Virus record (IMG/VR): IMGVR_UViG_3300037247_000105
Location: 1-22,513 of that record
DNA: 22,513 bases
Reading direction: 5' to 3' (one strand)
Origin: a virus
In this document: positions 14,045-21,405 of the stretch, one piece after another
Position numbering within the stretch: position 1 is the first letter of the stretch
How the letters are laid out: each line of letters opens with the position of its first letter
Translations under genes and position numbers: made by a program
The notes under the pieces: model-generated
Told to the model about the DNA's origin: nothing
Seen by the model: the letters and a program-made list of their open reading frames with translations, nothing else
Database searches by the model: none

Positions 14045-14974
14045 CTACAGTCCAGGCGTGCCGAACACCGTTCGGGGATCGGTCCAGTCTGGAATGTATC
14101 GCTCGGTGGACTTGTACCGCATTGAGTCCGTCTCGAAGTCGCCTTCCATCGACTTCTCCAGTCCCCTCCGCATCATCATCTGCAGACCACGAGGAGCGTC
14201 CGTCTGGACCCACCATGCAGTCGTGGAGGTGATACGGGACAGGTTCGCTTGACCTTGGTCGAGCAGACCCATCGAGAGGATTGGGTTGATGTCGTTGTTC
14301 GCCGTGCCTGCACGCAGGACCGACTTCAACAGCACCTCAGCCTGGAAGACTTGGCTCGGGCCTGTGACGATCTTGAGCGGCGACAGTCGGATGCGCTTGC
14401 CGTTGTTGTCAACAGCGTTGCGGATCTGAATGAGCAGCTGCTCAAGCGACGTTTGCGACAGAGCCGCAGCAGTCGTCAACAGGTTCGAGAACACACCACC
14501 CGCAGCACTCCCTGGTGCAATCGGATGGTTGGTGACGTTCAGTGCTACACCGTCTCCACCGACAAACGCACCGTTGAAGGCGCGGTTGAAGATGTTGGCG
14601 CACAACGTCTCCTTCGTTTCGATCATCGACTGAGCAAGGTGCTCAGAGTAGATCGTGCCGATGCGGATGTGGTCACCGTCTTCGACCAGCACCTTGGTTA
14701 GCGCGAACGCAAGACCAAAGACGCGATAGACGTAGCGCTGAATGAACAGCACGCCGCCTGCGTCGAACGTGACCGGGGTGCCATCAGGCATCTCGGGAGC
14801 CGCGTTGAATCCGAACAGGACGGGCTCTTCGTGGTACGAACGGGGAGTACCCGTACGCTCCGTGAAAACTCCCTTCCACTCGTCGGCGCGTTGGTTATAA
14901 ATTCCGTCGAACGTCTCGTTGAGGATCGGTTCGACAATCGACCGAAAGTCGGTTGATCGCATTGGGACAGCCAT
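14045..14974 (-). CDS. Major capsid protein, Mu gpT-like
   Basis: This 309-residue protein builds the icosahedral head shell. The text fits the Mu gpT-type major head subunit family: an N-terminal helix (FRSIVEPILNETFDGIYNQ), a loop with PVLFGFNAAPEMPDGTPVTF, RYVYRVFGLAFALTKVLVEDG, a domain with NVTNHPIAPGSAAGGVFSNLL, then TSLEQLLIQIRNAVDNNGKRI followed by LKIVTGPSQVFQAEVLL. The C-terminus has DAPRGLQMMMRRGLEKSMEGDFETDSMRYK. These are hallmarks of this HK97-fold family as I know it. A strong GAGGAGA site lies about 7 bases before the ATG. It follows scaffold and cement-like genes in the usual head order. No N-terminal protease domain is visible. Confidence 0.88.
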   Translation of the reverse strand: MAVPMRSTDFRSIVEPILNETFDGIYNQRADEWKGVFTERTGTPRSYHEEPVLFGFNAAPEMPDGTPVTFDAGGVLFIQRYVYRVFGLAFALTKVLVEDGDHIRIGTIYSEHLAQSMIETKETLCANIFNRAFNGAFVGGDGVALNVTNHPIAPGSAAGGVFSNLLTTAAALSQTSLEQLLIQIRNAVDNNGKRIRLSPLKIVTGPSQVFQAEVLLKSVLRAGTANNDINPILSMGLLDQGQANLSRITSTTAWWVQTDAPRGLQMMMRRGLEKSMEGDFETDSMRYKSTERYIPDWTDPRTVFGTPGL

Positions 14975-15005
14975 TGCTTATCTCCTCTGTTGAGTACGTT
15001 AGACG

Positions 15006-15557
15006 TCAGACCGCAGCGCGGTCAGCAACGTACTGGTGTTCGGAGAACTGCACTTGGACTATGGTGAACGCATCACCAATGATGTTGTCCGCAGCAGGGT
15101 TGACCCCAATGACCCTCAGCCCAGCATTGCCTGCCGCCGAAGCGATATCCAATGACTGGTTTGACAAGCCAGTTGTGGCGTTGCCACCGGGAGCGCTCCA
15201 GTCGAACTGGTTGCCTATGTTGGCTAATACGAAAGGCGCATCAGCCTGCACTTCATAGACAATCAGCGGGTCGTAGGTGTAGTACGCAACGATCTCGGTA
15301 GCGACTTCGAGTGCCACCCAGTTGTTAGCGACTGCACGCCGACCATCGGTGCGAGTAAATTCCACACCCTGGAAAACGCCAATGGCTCGTGCACCCGCAG
15401 CTGCTGGTCCGATTGAACCGTCAGCCAAGATTTGCACGGGAGAGAATTGAAAGATGTTCGTACCGAAGCCCGACAGGATCGTCGTAATACCCTGACGAAG
15501 AATGCCAGACGGATGAAACGCAGGCTTCAGCCCGAACGGAGATGCAACAGAACTCAT
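15006..15557 (-). CDS. Probable capsid cement / head decoration protein
   Basis: This 183-residue protein lies directly before the major capsid gene, the usual slot for cement proteins. It starts MSSVASPFGLKPAFHPSG, then has FGTNIFQFSPVQILADGSI, AIGVFQGVEFTRTDGRRAV, EIVAYYTYDPLIVYEVQAD and a C-terminal AFTIVQVQFSEHQYVADRA. I recall close relatives with the same FGL-P-FHPSG start and GVF-GVE strand next to capsid genes of short-tailed phages, annotated only as structural. A strong GGAGGAA site precedes the ATG. The role of stabilising the shell is inferred from position and the small beta-rich fold. Confidence 0.75.
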   Translation of the reverse strand: MSSVASPFGLKPAFHPSGILRQGITTILSGFGTNIFQFSPVQILADGSIGPAAAGARAIGVFQGVEFTRTDGRRAVANNWVALEVATEIVAYYTYDPLIVYEVQADAPFVLANIGNQFDWSAPGGNATTGLSNQSLDIASAAGNAGLRVIGVNPAADNIIGDAFTIVQVQFSEHQYVADRAAV

Positions 15558-15585
15558 CGTGAGTTCCTCCGAATCAGGTTAATAG

Positions 15586-16158
15586 TTACCCGTAGTCCTC
15601 TCCCGTCTGCTCTGCAAACGGTGGGGGCTCGGGTGCCACACCCAATGCAGCTGTGCCGTCTTCAAGTTCCAGTTCCACTGCGCCTTTCGACGCTTGTTGC
15701 ATTTCACTTTGCATCGCACGGATCGCAGCGCTGAGTTTCTCTTCCTCAGCGAGAGGTGCCTCGTGGTGATTGATGCGCATGTACTGTTCGTACAGCTCAA
15801 GTGGGAGCTTGAAAGCAAGCATCTCGTTCACACCGATGCAGCCTATCCATTCTCCGGTCTTGATCGAGGCATGTTCCCAACCAGGGATATCGGATTCCTT
15901 GATCGGTTCGTAGCCTAATCGCATCCTTGAATGGACGGGATCACGTGGATTCTCAGTGGTTAGCCAACATACGTGGTAGCCAGGGATCTTTGGTAGATCG
16001 GGCAATGCTGATTGGAAAAATTGCTGGCGAAACTCAGCCACCCGTTCATCGTCTGATAGTTCGCGGTCTTGCGTCACCTTCCTGTCTTGCATGTGACGAT
16101 CTGCGCGTACTCCCGAATGATCGGAATTCAGTCTCACGTCTTTTCGCTTAGCGGGCAT
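15586..16158 (-). CDS. Conserved head-region protein, function unknown
   Basis: The 190-residue product has a basic, probably flexible N-terminus (residues 1-40). A folded centre follows with KIPGYHVCWLTTENPRDPVH, RMRLGYEPIKESDIPGWEH and EWIGCIGVNEMLAFKLPLELYEQY. After that come a helix with EEEKLSAAIRAMQSEMQQ and an acidic tail. I remember this arrangement as a conserved protein between scaffold and capsid genes in other short-tailed phages, without a known role. A ribosome site that is a near-perfect anti-16S match (TAAGGAGGTGA) overlaps the scaffold stop codon, so high expression is expected. Head assembly or a minor capsid component are the likely options. Confidence 0.72.
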   Translation of the reverse strand: MPAKRKDVRLNSDHSGVRADRHMQDRKVTQDRELSDDERVAEFRQQFFQSALPDLPKIPGYHVCWLTTENPRDPVHSRMRLGYEPIKESDIPGWEHASIKTGEWIGCIGVNEMLAFKLPLELYEQYMRINHHEAPLAEEEKLSAAIRAMQSEMQQASKGAVELELEDGTAALGVAPEPPPFAEQTGEDYG

Positions 16159-16172
16159 GATTAGTCACCTCC

Positions 16173-17207
16173 TTATCGGGCGTTTGCTTCGCTCTTCGCT
16201 TCGGCATCGTATTGCGCGTAGCGTTTGAGCATGCTGTTACGGGCTTCTGGATCATCCCAAATACCAGCCTCGATCATTGCATCCTTGCGCTCGGGGCTGA
16301 TGTAAACCTCGTTATCCTTCAGCGTGCGCTCTCGCCCACCTGTACGAAACGTAGGTCCTTTGTTCCGACGAGTCTGACGCTTCCCTTTTCCGTTACCGGA
16401 ACCTTTGTCATCGTCGTCATCATCCTCTTCATCTCCAGCGTCGAAATGATGAGGCAATTCTTTCTGGACTCGCTCTCTCAGCTCGTCCCAGTAATCCTTG
16501 CTCGTGGGGTCATACCCCTCTTGAACCAGCGCTCCGTCAATGTGGAGCACTGATTTTGAATCATCATCCTGTCCACGGGGGTCCCACCAATCGTTGTCGA
16601 TCATGAAGGATTGCGCGTGGGCAACGTGACGTGGATCTAGCTCCATCGGAGGTCTCTCAATACGACGGTTGCCTTCGTCGGTGAGGTAATCCTTGGCTCC
16701 TTCTAGATCACGCAGGTTGTCTCGGATGACATCACGATGGTCCATCGCTTCAGCGAGGTTTTGACCATCGTTTTTCTCAACAGCTTGCGCAATGACTTGA
16801 TTGGCAAGCTGCAGATCGGATTTGGCTTTGCTGATGTTCTGATCAATGCCAGAAATCTCGCTGCCTGTGACCCGTGCATCGACATTCGCTTCGAGTTCAC
16901 TGAAGCGACGTTCTAACGTCTCATTGCGTCCGCGCAGGAAGGACATCTCACGATCCGTGCGCTCTTTGGCTCGGCGTCGAGATGCATTGCGTTCGGAACT
17001 GCTCTTGTAACGACGACGACCCTTCTTGCCTTCGTCTTCGTCACGACCACCTCCAAGACGAGTCTCCCCCTCCTCATCCTCATCCTCTTGGTCGTCTTGT
17101 TCGTCAGCCTCCTCGCCCTCAGGATCATCCTCGACGGCAATGAACTGTTCTTCTTCTTCCTTGTCCTTCTCGTCCTGATCGACGTCAAACTGTTCGACTT
17201 CGGACAT
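16173..17207 (-). CDS. Head scaffolding-like protein
   Basis: This 344-residue protein has no enzyme motif. The first 55 residues are extremely acidic (EDEDEEGETR), followed by a basic patch (KKGRRRYKSSSERNASRRRAK). A coiled coil follows (residues about 85-170, FLRGRNETLERRFSELEANV). The centre contains DPRHVAHAQSFMIDNDWWDP, and near residues 260-270 there is another Asp run. The helical C-terminus (ERKDAMIEAGIWDDPEARNSMLKRYAQYDA) would bind capsid protein. This charged, coiled-coil layout just upstream of the capsid genes is typical of scaffolding proteins. The ribosome site TAAGGAGGT overlaps the GroES-like gene's stop codon. The identity is from composition and context and not from a motif. 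Confidence 0.75.
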   Translation of the reverse strand: MSEVEQFDVDQDEKDKEEEEQFIAVEDDPEGEEADEQDDQEDEDEEGETRLGGGRDEDEGKKGRRRYKSSSERNASRRRAKERTDREMSFLRGRNETLERRFSELEANVDARVTGSEISGIDQNISKAKSDLQLANQVIAQAVEKNDGQNLAEAMDHRDVIRDNLRDLEGAKDYLTDEGNRRIERPPMELDPRHVAHAQSFMIDNDWWDPRGQDDDSKSVLHIDGALVQEGYDPTSKDYWDELRERVQKELPHHFDAGDEEDDDDDDKGSGNGKGKRQTRRNKGPTFRTGGRERTLKDNEVYISPERKDAMIEAGIWDDPEARNSMLKRYAQYDAEAKSEANAR

Positions 17208-17221
17208 ATGTGCTTACCTCC

Positions 17222-17722
17222 TTACAGGTATGCTATTACCTCCATCGGGTCACAGGTGATCTGGCCGATCATGTCCAGATCGTTGTAGATAACGAAGCAT
17301 GCTTGGTCTACACCCATTCGCATAGACGTAGCACCAGGGAGAGTGACGAACCATCTGTCGCCGCCATACTTTGGCACGCGCACAATCGCACCCTCCTGGC
17401 ACCAGTCCCCTTCCGGCCATGGCTCAAGAGTATCGCGGTTCTTGAAAGCGCCGGGTCCAAGAGAAATGACTTTAGCGACTTGAGTGTTCCAGAACTCAGT
17501 CTCCTGGGATTCAATTGGAACGATGATCCCACCCTCAGTGACTGTTCTGGGCGTACGTTTTTGCACGAGAACACGGGAGCCAAAAGGCTTCAAGCCGGGT
17601 TCCACTACAGGGAACGCCTGCTCGATGTTGTCGTATTGCAACCTCGTCCGACCACCAATAGTCCTACCCCTCTCTTCTAAGGAGTAATTCTCAGGTAGAA
17701 CAACTGGATTTTCCTCAGCCAT
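17222..17722 (-). CDS. GroES-like co-chaperonin
   Basis: This 166-residue protein carries a GroES fold from about residue 42. KPFGSRVLVQKRTPRTVTEGGIIVP aligns with the GroES start (PL-DRV-VKR, mobile loop, GGI-L). TQVAKVISLGPG matches the G-V-AVG-G strand, and GDWCQEGAIVRVPKYGGDRWFV matches VKVGD-V-F--G. CFVIYNDLDMIGQI matches the LI-SE-DI-A end. The mobile loop keeps the hydrophobic contact for GroEL (residues 64-68, GGIIV). Compared with the ~97 residues of bacterial GroES, it has a 40-residue N-terminal extension and a longer central loop. Phage co-chaperonins such as T4 gp31 help host GroEL fold the capsid protein. Its place between portal and scaffold genes supports that role. Confidence 0.85.
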   Translation of the reverse strand: MAEENPVVLPENYSLEERGRTIGGRTRLQYDNIEQAFPVVEPGLKPFGSRVLVQKRTPRTVTEGGIIVPIESQETEFWNTQVAKVISLGPGAFKNRDTLEPWPEGDWCQEGAIVRVPKYGGDRWFVTLPGATSMRMGVDQACFVIYNDLDMIGQITCDPMEVIAYL

Positions 17723-17924
17723 TTTTGGTCCTGTCTTCCTCTTCCCCTATCACTTTCTCGAACAGCCGCTCGGCACGATCCAAGCCTTGGAGAATGCCGC
17801 ACGCTTCACCGTATCCAAAGGCACTCTTATCCTTCGGTGTCGCGAGTAGCGCAAGGCACCCGGCTTTTTCCTGTTTCACTGCCGTCAGGAACTTCTTAAA
17901 AACGATGTCTTCGGCGGCAGGCAT
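17715..17924 (-). CDS. Hypothetical small protein, 69 residues
   Basis: Not recognised. It is helical and charged (EDIVFKKFLTAVKQEKAGCLALL, GILQGLDRAERLFEKVIGEEEDR), with a central FGYGEACG. The gene overlaps the GroES-like start by 8 bases, so the two are probably co-translated. It has no membrane segment. The size and position between portal and co-chaperonin suggest a small head-assembly factor, but nothing in the sequence fixes this. Confidence 0.62.
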   Translation of the reverse strand: MPAAEDIVFKKFLTAVKQEKAGCLALLATPKDKSAFGYGEACGILQGLDRAERLFEKVIGEEEDRTKNG

Positions 17925-17936
17925 TCTAAGCCTGCT

Positions 17937-18161
17937 CTACGGGGGTGTCATCTTCGATGTTCGGGGCACACTCTTGCCCGCACCACTCCCCGTGCTCGTG
18001 CCACTCTGACGAATCTTGCCAGGGTGCTTCGTCCCTTCGCCCCAAGGGGATGGCACCGTCTCCTCGTCGGACGTGTCGCACTTACGCAAGCCCGCACCCG
18101 TCGCCATCATCTTGTGCTGGTTGATTGCACCTTTCGGGTAGTACCCGATGTTCTTTCCCAT
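17937..18161 (-). CDS. Hypothetical small protein, 74 residues
   Basis: Not recognised. The product is rich in Gly, Lys, Ser and Thr (MGKNIGYYPKGAINQHKMMATG, then a polar tail), probably largely disordered. The main support is a strong GGAGG five bases before the ATG, plus the tight packing with the next gene 12 bases away. The composition resembles the Gly/Lys-rich protein at 8182-9420 in spirit (GYYPKG), though there is no clear homology. It may be a short virion protein. Confidence 0.55.
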   Translation of the reverse strand: MGKNIGYYPKGAINQHKMMATGAGLRKCDTSDEETVPSPWGEGTKHPGKIRQSGTSTGSGAGKSVPRTSKMTPP

Positions 18162-18219
18162 GTCGTCCTCCGGTTAGAAATGGAGCCTATCGCAGCTCAC
18201 GAGGGTAGCATCGCTTTCT

Positions 18220-18243
18220 GCGGGCCGACCTTCCGGTCCCCGC
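18220..18243 (-). promoter_or_regulatory. Stem-loop abutting the portal stop codon
   Basis: On the minus strand, GCGGG-GACC, loop GGAA, GGTC, a two-base GG bulge and CCCGC form a 9-bp GC-rich hairpin with a GNRA-type loop. Its first base is the last base of the portal TAG. It lies in the 81-base gap between portal and the next small gene, one of the two longest gaps in the window. No T run follows, so it is a weak terminator at best; mRNA stabilisation or a processing site is equally possible. Nothing else is visible in this gap except the GGAGG site. Confidence 0.4.
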
Positions 18244-20846
18244 TAGCTTCGAGGTCTGGGGTTTGTTGCACCCTCACCAGTCGTGACCCTACCTCTCTGT
18301 TTTGCTGCTTCCGCATTCTTGTCCGCGATGGCTAACGCCGTTACGTTATCTTCGGTGTTTATGTCCTCACGGCTCTCAGTCTCAACGAGTGTCTCCTCTC
18401 TCTCAGCGTCTAGTCGCTCCATAAGCTCTTCGAGTCGAGCGGCGTACTCCAAAGCTTTTCGAGCGTCTTCACGTGCACCACGGAGAGTGCTCTCGCGAGT
18501 TTCGTGATCAAGCTCCATGAACTTGATTTCTTTCTGCTGCTCGCGAGCCTGTTGTTTGTCCACGAGCTGCATCTGCGTTGCCTCACGCTCCCGTGCATCA
18601 CGCATCTCATCCGACGCTTGCTCTTGCTCGATAGCCATCTGCGTATTCGGATCAATGGGTGGTTGCTCGGGCTCGGGCTGATTCTCCTGAATCTGCTGTG
18701 CGGTCTGCTCAATGATTGGCAGCAGACCAGACAGCACCTTCTCAACAGCAGGCATCACAACCTGTGATTGTACTGCGAGGTTCTTGTCCAATTCTTTGCG
18801 CACTTCGGGCGTACGCAACTTCATCATCTCACTCATCTCCTGCCCACTAAGACCTGTGGATGCCTGCAGGAGATCGTAGTTGTACTCAACGTAATAGAAC
18901 GTCATGTGCTCTTTGATGTGCTCCAAGACCATTGGCATGAAGGTCTGAGAGATGAGCATGTTCTGTCCCAACACAGGAGACTGGAGATAGTCGAGATGCA
19001 CCTGCAGGTGAGCGAGGTGATTTTGCTCAGGGAAGGCTGCTATCGGTCTACCCAGTGACATGGAGGCATTCTCATTGACGGCATTCATCTCCTCCGGGGA
19101 GTCATCCGGCAGGAGCAGCTCGTCAGGATTCGGAATTTTCGTGCGTTCGAGAATGCGCTTCTCAACAGCCTTGATGTTGTAGACCTGAGGCATCGCGGCA
19201 GCGCGGTCTGCGACGACTTGCAGCTGTGCCATGCGCTGAACGTCGGAGAAAATCTCCGGGTCAGCGACAGGCATGATGTCAAACGGAGGATCGAAGTCCT
19301 TGCGATGTGCAAGCACCTCACCGACCTCGCTCTTCGCCTCTTCCTCCTCCAGATACATCCGGTTGATGCGGTTCAGAATCCGCAGGATGTAATTCATTGA
19401 CTGGAACAGGCGCAAGTGAATTGCGCTGAAGACAGTCATGCCTTCTTCAATCAAGGCGAGGGTGGTGCCTACGGGCATCTGTGTACTTTGTTCACCCAGC
19501 TTCTCGAAGGTGGTTTGCACCATCCCTCGACCGGCTTCGGAAACGACGCTCAGCAGTTCTAGGAGGACGTTAGATGGGGGATTGAACGGCACGGGCATGA
19601 TCAACTTGCGAATGTCATCGCCAGCGATCCCACCCTCGATTTCAGTGACCTCAGCTATGTTCAGTTCCTTCGACTGACCACTGAAGTTTGCCCCCTTGAG
19701 CCTGAGCAGGGTGGGCAAGTTGTTCATGTGGGCTGAGTCGAGGAGAGCGCGGAGCGCACCCGTAGCAGCGCCGGATAGCGATCCGATCATCTGCCCCAGT
19801 CCTATGGTGTACGCTCCGCGCCAAGGAATGAATGGAAACTCAACAGCCCAATAAAGAGGCTGCTTGGTGTCGTCGTCCTCCTCCTCCCAGTTCCGGTTAA
19901 CAGCACAGACCTTGCGAGCTGCACCGTCGATGGTGATGCGGTAAGGAGCGTAACCATGCTTCTCTTCCAGATCATCGCACCAGCACATCACCTCGTAGAC
20001 GTTGCGCAGTCCATCCTCGTTGTAGGGCTGCAGCTGATCCTTGCCTTCAATCTTGTCGGTCGCCTTCGCGGCTCCCGATTTGTCGATAGGTTGTGATGTA
20101 ACGACCGTACCCAGGTCGAGCCACATCTCACTCTTCACACGTTGCTTGACCTCGTGCTCCGTGATGTGCTCACAGAAAGTCACTCGCTCTGCGGTGTAGA
20201 AGTTGGATGCTGCGTAGGGGAGGTAGACGTCGTCACTAGGCCAATACGTGGGAACCGGGCGTTTCTTCTGGCTGTCATACACCAGTCTCATGTACTGAGA
20301 CCCACCCAGCGGAAGCTGTGTCAGCAACTGCTCCAGCTCTGATCGAAAATCAGGCATCTGGATCAGGAACTGCCAGTTCATGTAGGTCTTGACACGCTCG
20401 CCTTTGGCGAAGCGTCCAGGCTCCGGGTGGTCCCCAGGCACGTACACCTTAACGGGACCGTTAGGGGGCATCAGCTCCTTGATTGCTCTCGATGCAAAAT
20501 CAACAACTGCCTCAGTGAGCATTGGATGGACGGCTTTTGAAGCGCCCTCAAAATCTGCTCCTCCTGGCGTTTCCTTTCCGAGACCAGTTCGCTTGATTGC
20601 CTCCTCGTAGTCCTTGTCCCTCTGCTCCCTCGCCTGTCGATCACGCTCGATGTCCTGCAACAGACGTGTACAAATTTTGCTCAACTCAGCACTGTCGATA
20701 TCGTCCGCGATGTTCGCGTACCACTCCCTGTTGGGACGAGTGGGGACGTCATCCCCAACGCGGACAATGGCACCCCCATCGTCGGTATCGGTCACTTCAT
20801 CGGGGACCTCCTGAAACTCTTCAACAGTGCCCGTGGCTTCAGCCAT
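18243..20846 (-). CDS. Portal protein (large, P22/podovirus type)
   Basis: This 867-residue protein forms the dodecameric ring at the capsid vertex through which DNA is packaged and released. The N-terminal part has EEAIKRTGLGKETPGGADFEG, then SKAVHPMLTEAVVDFASRAI and ELMPPNGPVKVYVPGD. The wing/crown region includes LPLGGSQYMRLVYDSQKKRP and PSDDVYLPYAASNFYTAERVTF. The centre has GRGMVQTTFEKLGEQSTQMPVG, a likely stem/clip helix region. The C-terminal ~170 residues are Gln/Glu-rich helices (IEQTAQQIQENQPEPEQPP, EQEQASDEMRDAREREATQ), like portal barrel helices. Length fits large podoviral portals. The start overlaps the upstream gene by 8 bases, and the gene follows the terminase after two small genes. 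Confidence 0.88.
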   Translation of the reverse strand: MAEATGTVEEFQEVPDEVTDTDDGGAIVRVGDDVPTRPNREWYANIADDIDSAELSKICTRLLQDIERDRQAREQRDKDYEEAIKRTGLGKETPGGADFEGASKAVHPMLTEAVVDFASRAIKELMPPNGPVKVYVPGDHPEPGRFAKGERVKTYMNWQFLIQMPDFRSELEQLLTQLPLGGSQYMRLVYDSQKKRPVPTYWPSDDVYLPYAASNFYTAERVTFCEHITEHEVKQRVKSEMWLDLGTVVTSQPIDKSGAAKATDKIEGKDQLQPYNEDGLRNVYEVMCWCDDLEEKHGYAPYRITIDGAARKVCAVNRNWEEEDDDTKQPLYWAVEFPFIPWRGAYTIGLGQMIGSLSGAATGALRALLDSAHMNNLPTLLRLKGANFSGQSKELNIAEVTEIEGGIAGDDIRKLIMPVPFNPPSNVLLELLSVVSEAGRGMVQTTFEKLGEQSTQMPVGTTLALIEEGMTVFSAIHLRLFQSMNYILRILNRINRMYLEEEEAKSEVGEVLAHRKDFDPPFDIMPVADPEIFSDVQRMAQLQVVADRAAAMPQVYNIKAVEKRILERTKIPNPDELLLPDDSPEEMNAVNENASMSLGRPIAAFPEQNHLAHLQVHLDYLQSPVLGQNMLISQTFMPMVLEHIKEHMTFYYVEYNYDLLQASTGLSGQEMSEMMKLRTPEVRKELDKNLAVQSQVVMPAVEKVLSGLLPIIEQTAQQIQENQPEPEQPPIDPNTQMAIEQEQASDEMRDAREREATQMQLVDKQQAREQQKEIKFMELDHETRESTLRGAREDARKALEYAARLEELMERLDAEREETLVETESREDINTEDNVTALAIADKNAEAAKQRGRVTTGEGATNPRPRS

Positions 20847-21054
20847 TCAGGAATTCTCCATGCACAGCATCAAGGATCTTCTCAACGCGCTCTGCCACTG
20901 TGGGGATGCTGACGTGCAGATCCGTCTTGGGATCTCGCTGCGCCATGATGTAGATCATGGTCCTCTCGACGTTCGGCTGCCCATACTTCTCACAGAGAAG
21001 ATCAAGCTCGGCTTGGTCAGGGAAGACTAGTTTATTGATCGCATTGCTTGCCAT
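20839..21054 (-). CDS. Hypothetical small protein, 71 residues
   Basis: Not recognised. It is a compact, probably folded protein (NKLVFPDQAELDLLCEKYGQPNVERTMIYIMAQRD, SIPTVAERVEKILDAVHGEFL) with no membrane segment. The ATG abuts the preceding TAG with no gap, and its stop lies 8 bases inside the portal gene, so translation of the portal may be coupled to it. Its position between terminase and portal suggests a role in packaging or portal assembly. Confidence 0.65.
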   Translation of the reverse strand: MASNAINKLVFPDQAELDLLCEKYGQPNVERTMIYIMAQRDPKTDLHVSIPTVAERVEKILDAVHGEFLNG

Positions 21055-21405
21055 CTAGTGAACCTCGCCATACTTGAGTGCGACGATGTCAGACACATGC
21101 TGGATGATGTTGGAGAATGTACATACCGGACAACCTCCATTCTCATCGATAATCTTAGGGGCTCCGAAGCACTCGAAGGCACCGAGATTGATCATGTTGC
21201 AGGCTTCCCAGCAAGGGTCCATCTCGCCTAGCTCAAATTTCGCGTTCAGCGTCTTGGCATCGGGTGCAATCTGATTGCTCAGTCCGCGATCCCGTAATGC
21301 GAACATCAGCTCTGCCCAGTGCGTCTCGCACCACCTGATGGCACGCAGGTGCTGCTGCGGCTCGTGCAGGAAGTAGGGAACGTCAAGCTTGATGTCGTCA
21401 GTCAT
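21055..21405 (-). CDS. Cysteine-rich conserved phage protein, 116 residues
   Basis: No named family is recognised. There are six cysteines (C26, C65, C69, C79, C92, C95) and several histidines (H29, H103). The near-C-terminal block GGCPVCTFSNIIQHVSDIVAL with its CxxC looks like half of a zinc site. The helix HWAELMFALRDRGLSNQIA is also well defined. The start overlaps the terminase stop by 8 bases, giving coupling. I recall proteins with a GGCPVCTF block next to terminase genes in other short-tailed phages, of unknown function. A packaging accessory is plausible. No helix-turn-helix of a small terminase is obvious, so it is not called as TerS. Confidence 0.68.
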   Translation of the reverse strand: MTDDIKLDVPYFLHEPQQHLRAIRWCETHWAELMFALRDRGLSNQIAPDAKTLNAKFELGEMDPCWEACNMINLGAFECFGAPKIIDENGGCPVCTFSNIIQHVSDIVALKYGEVH

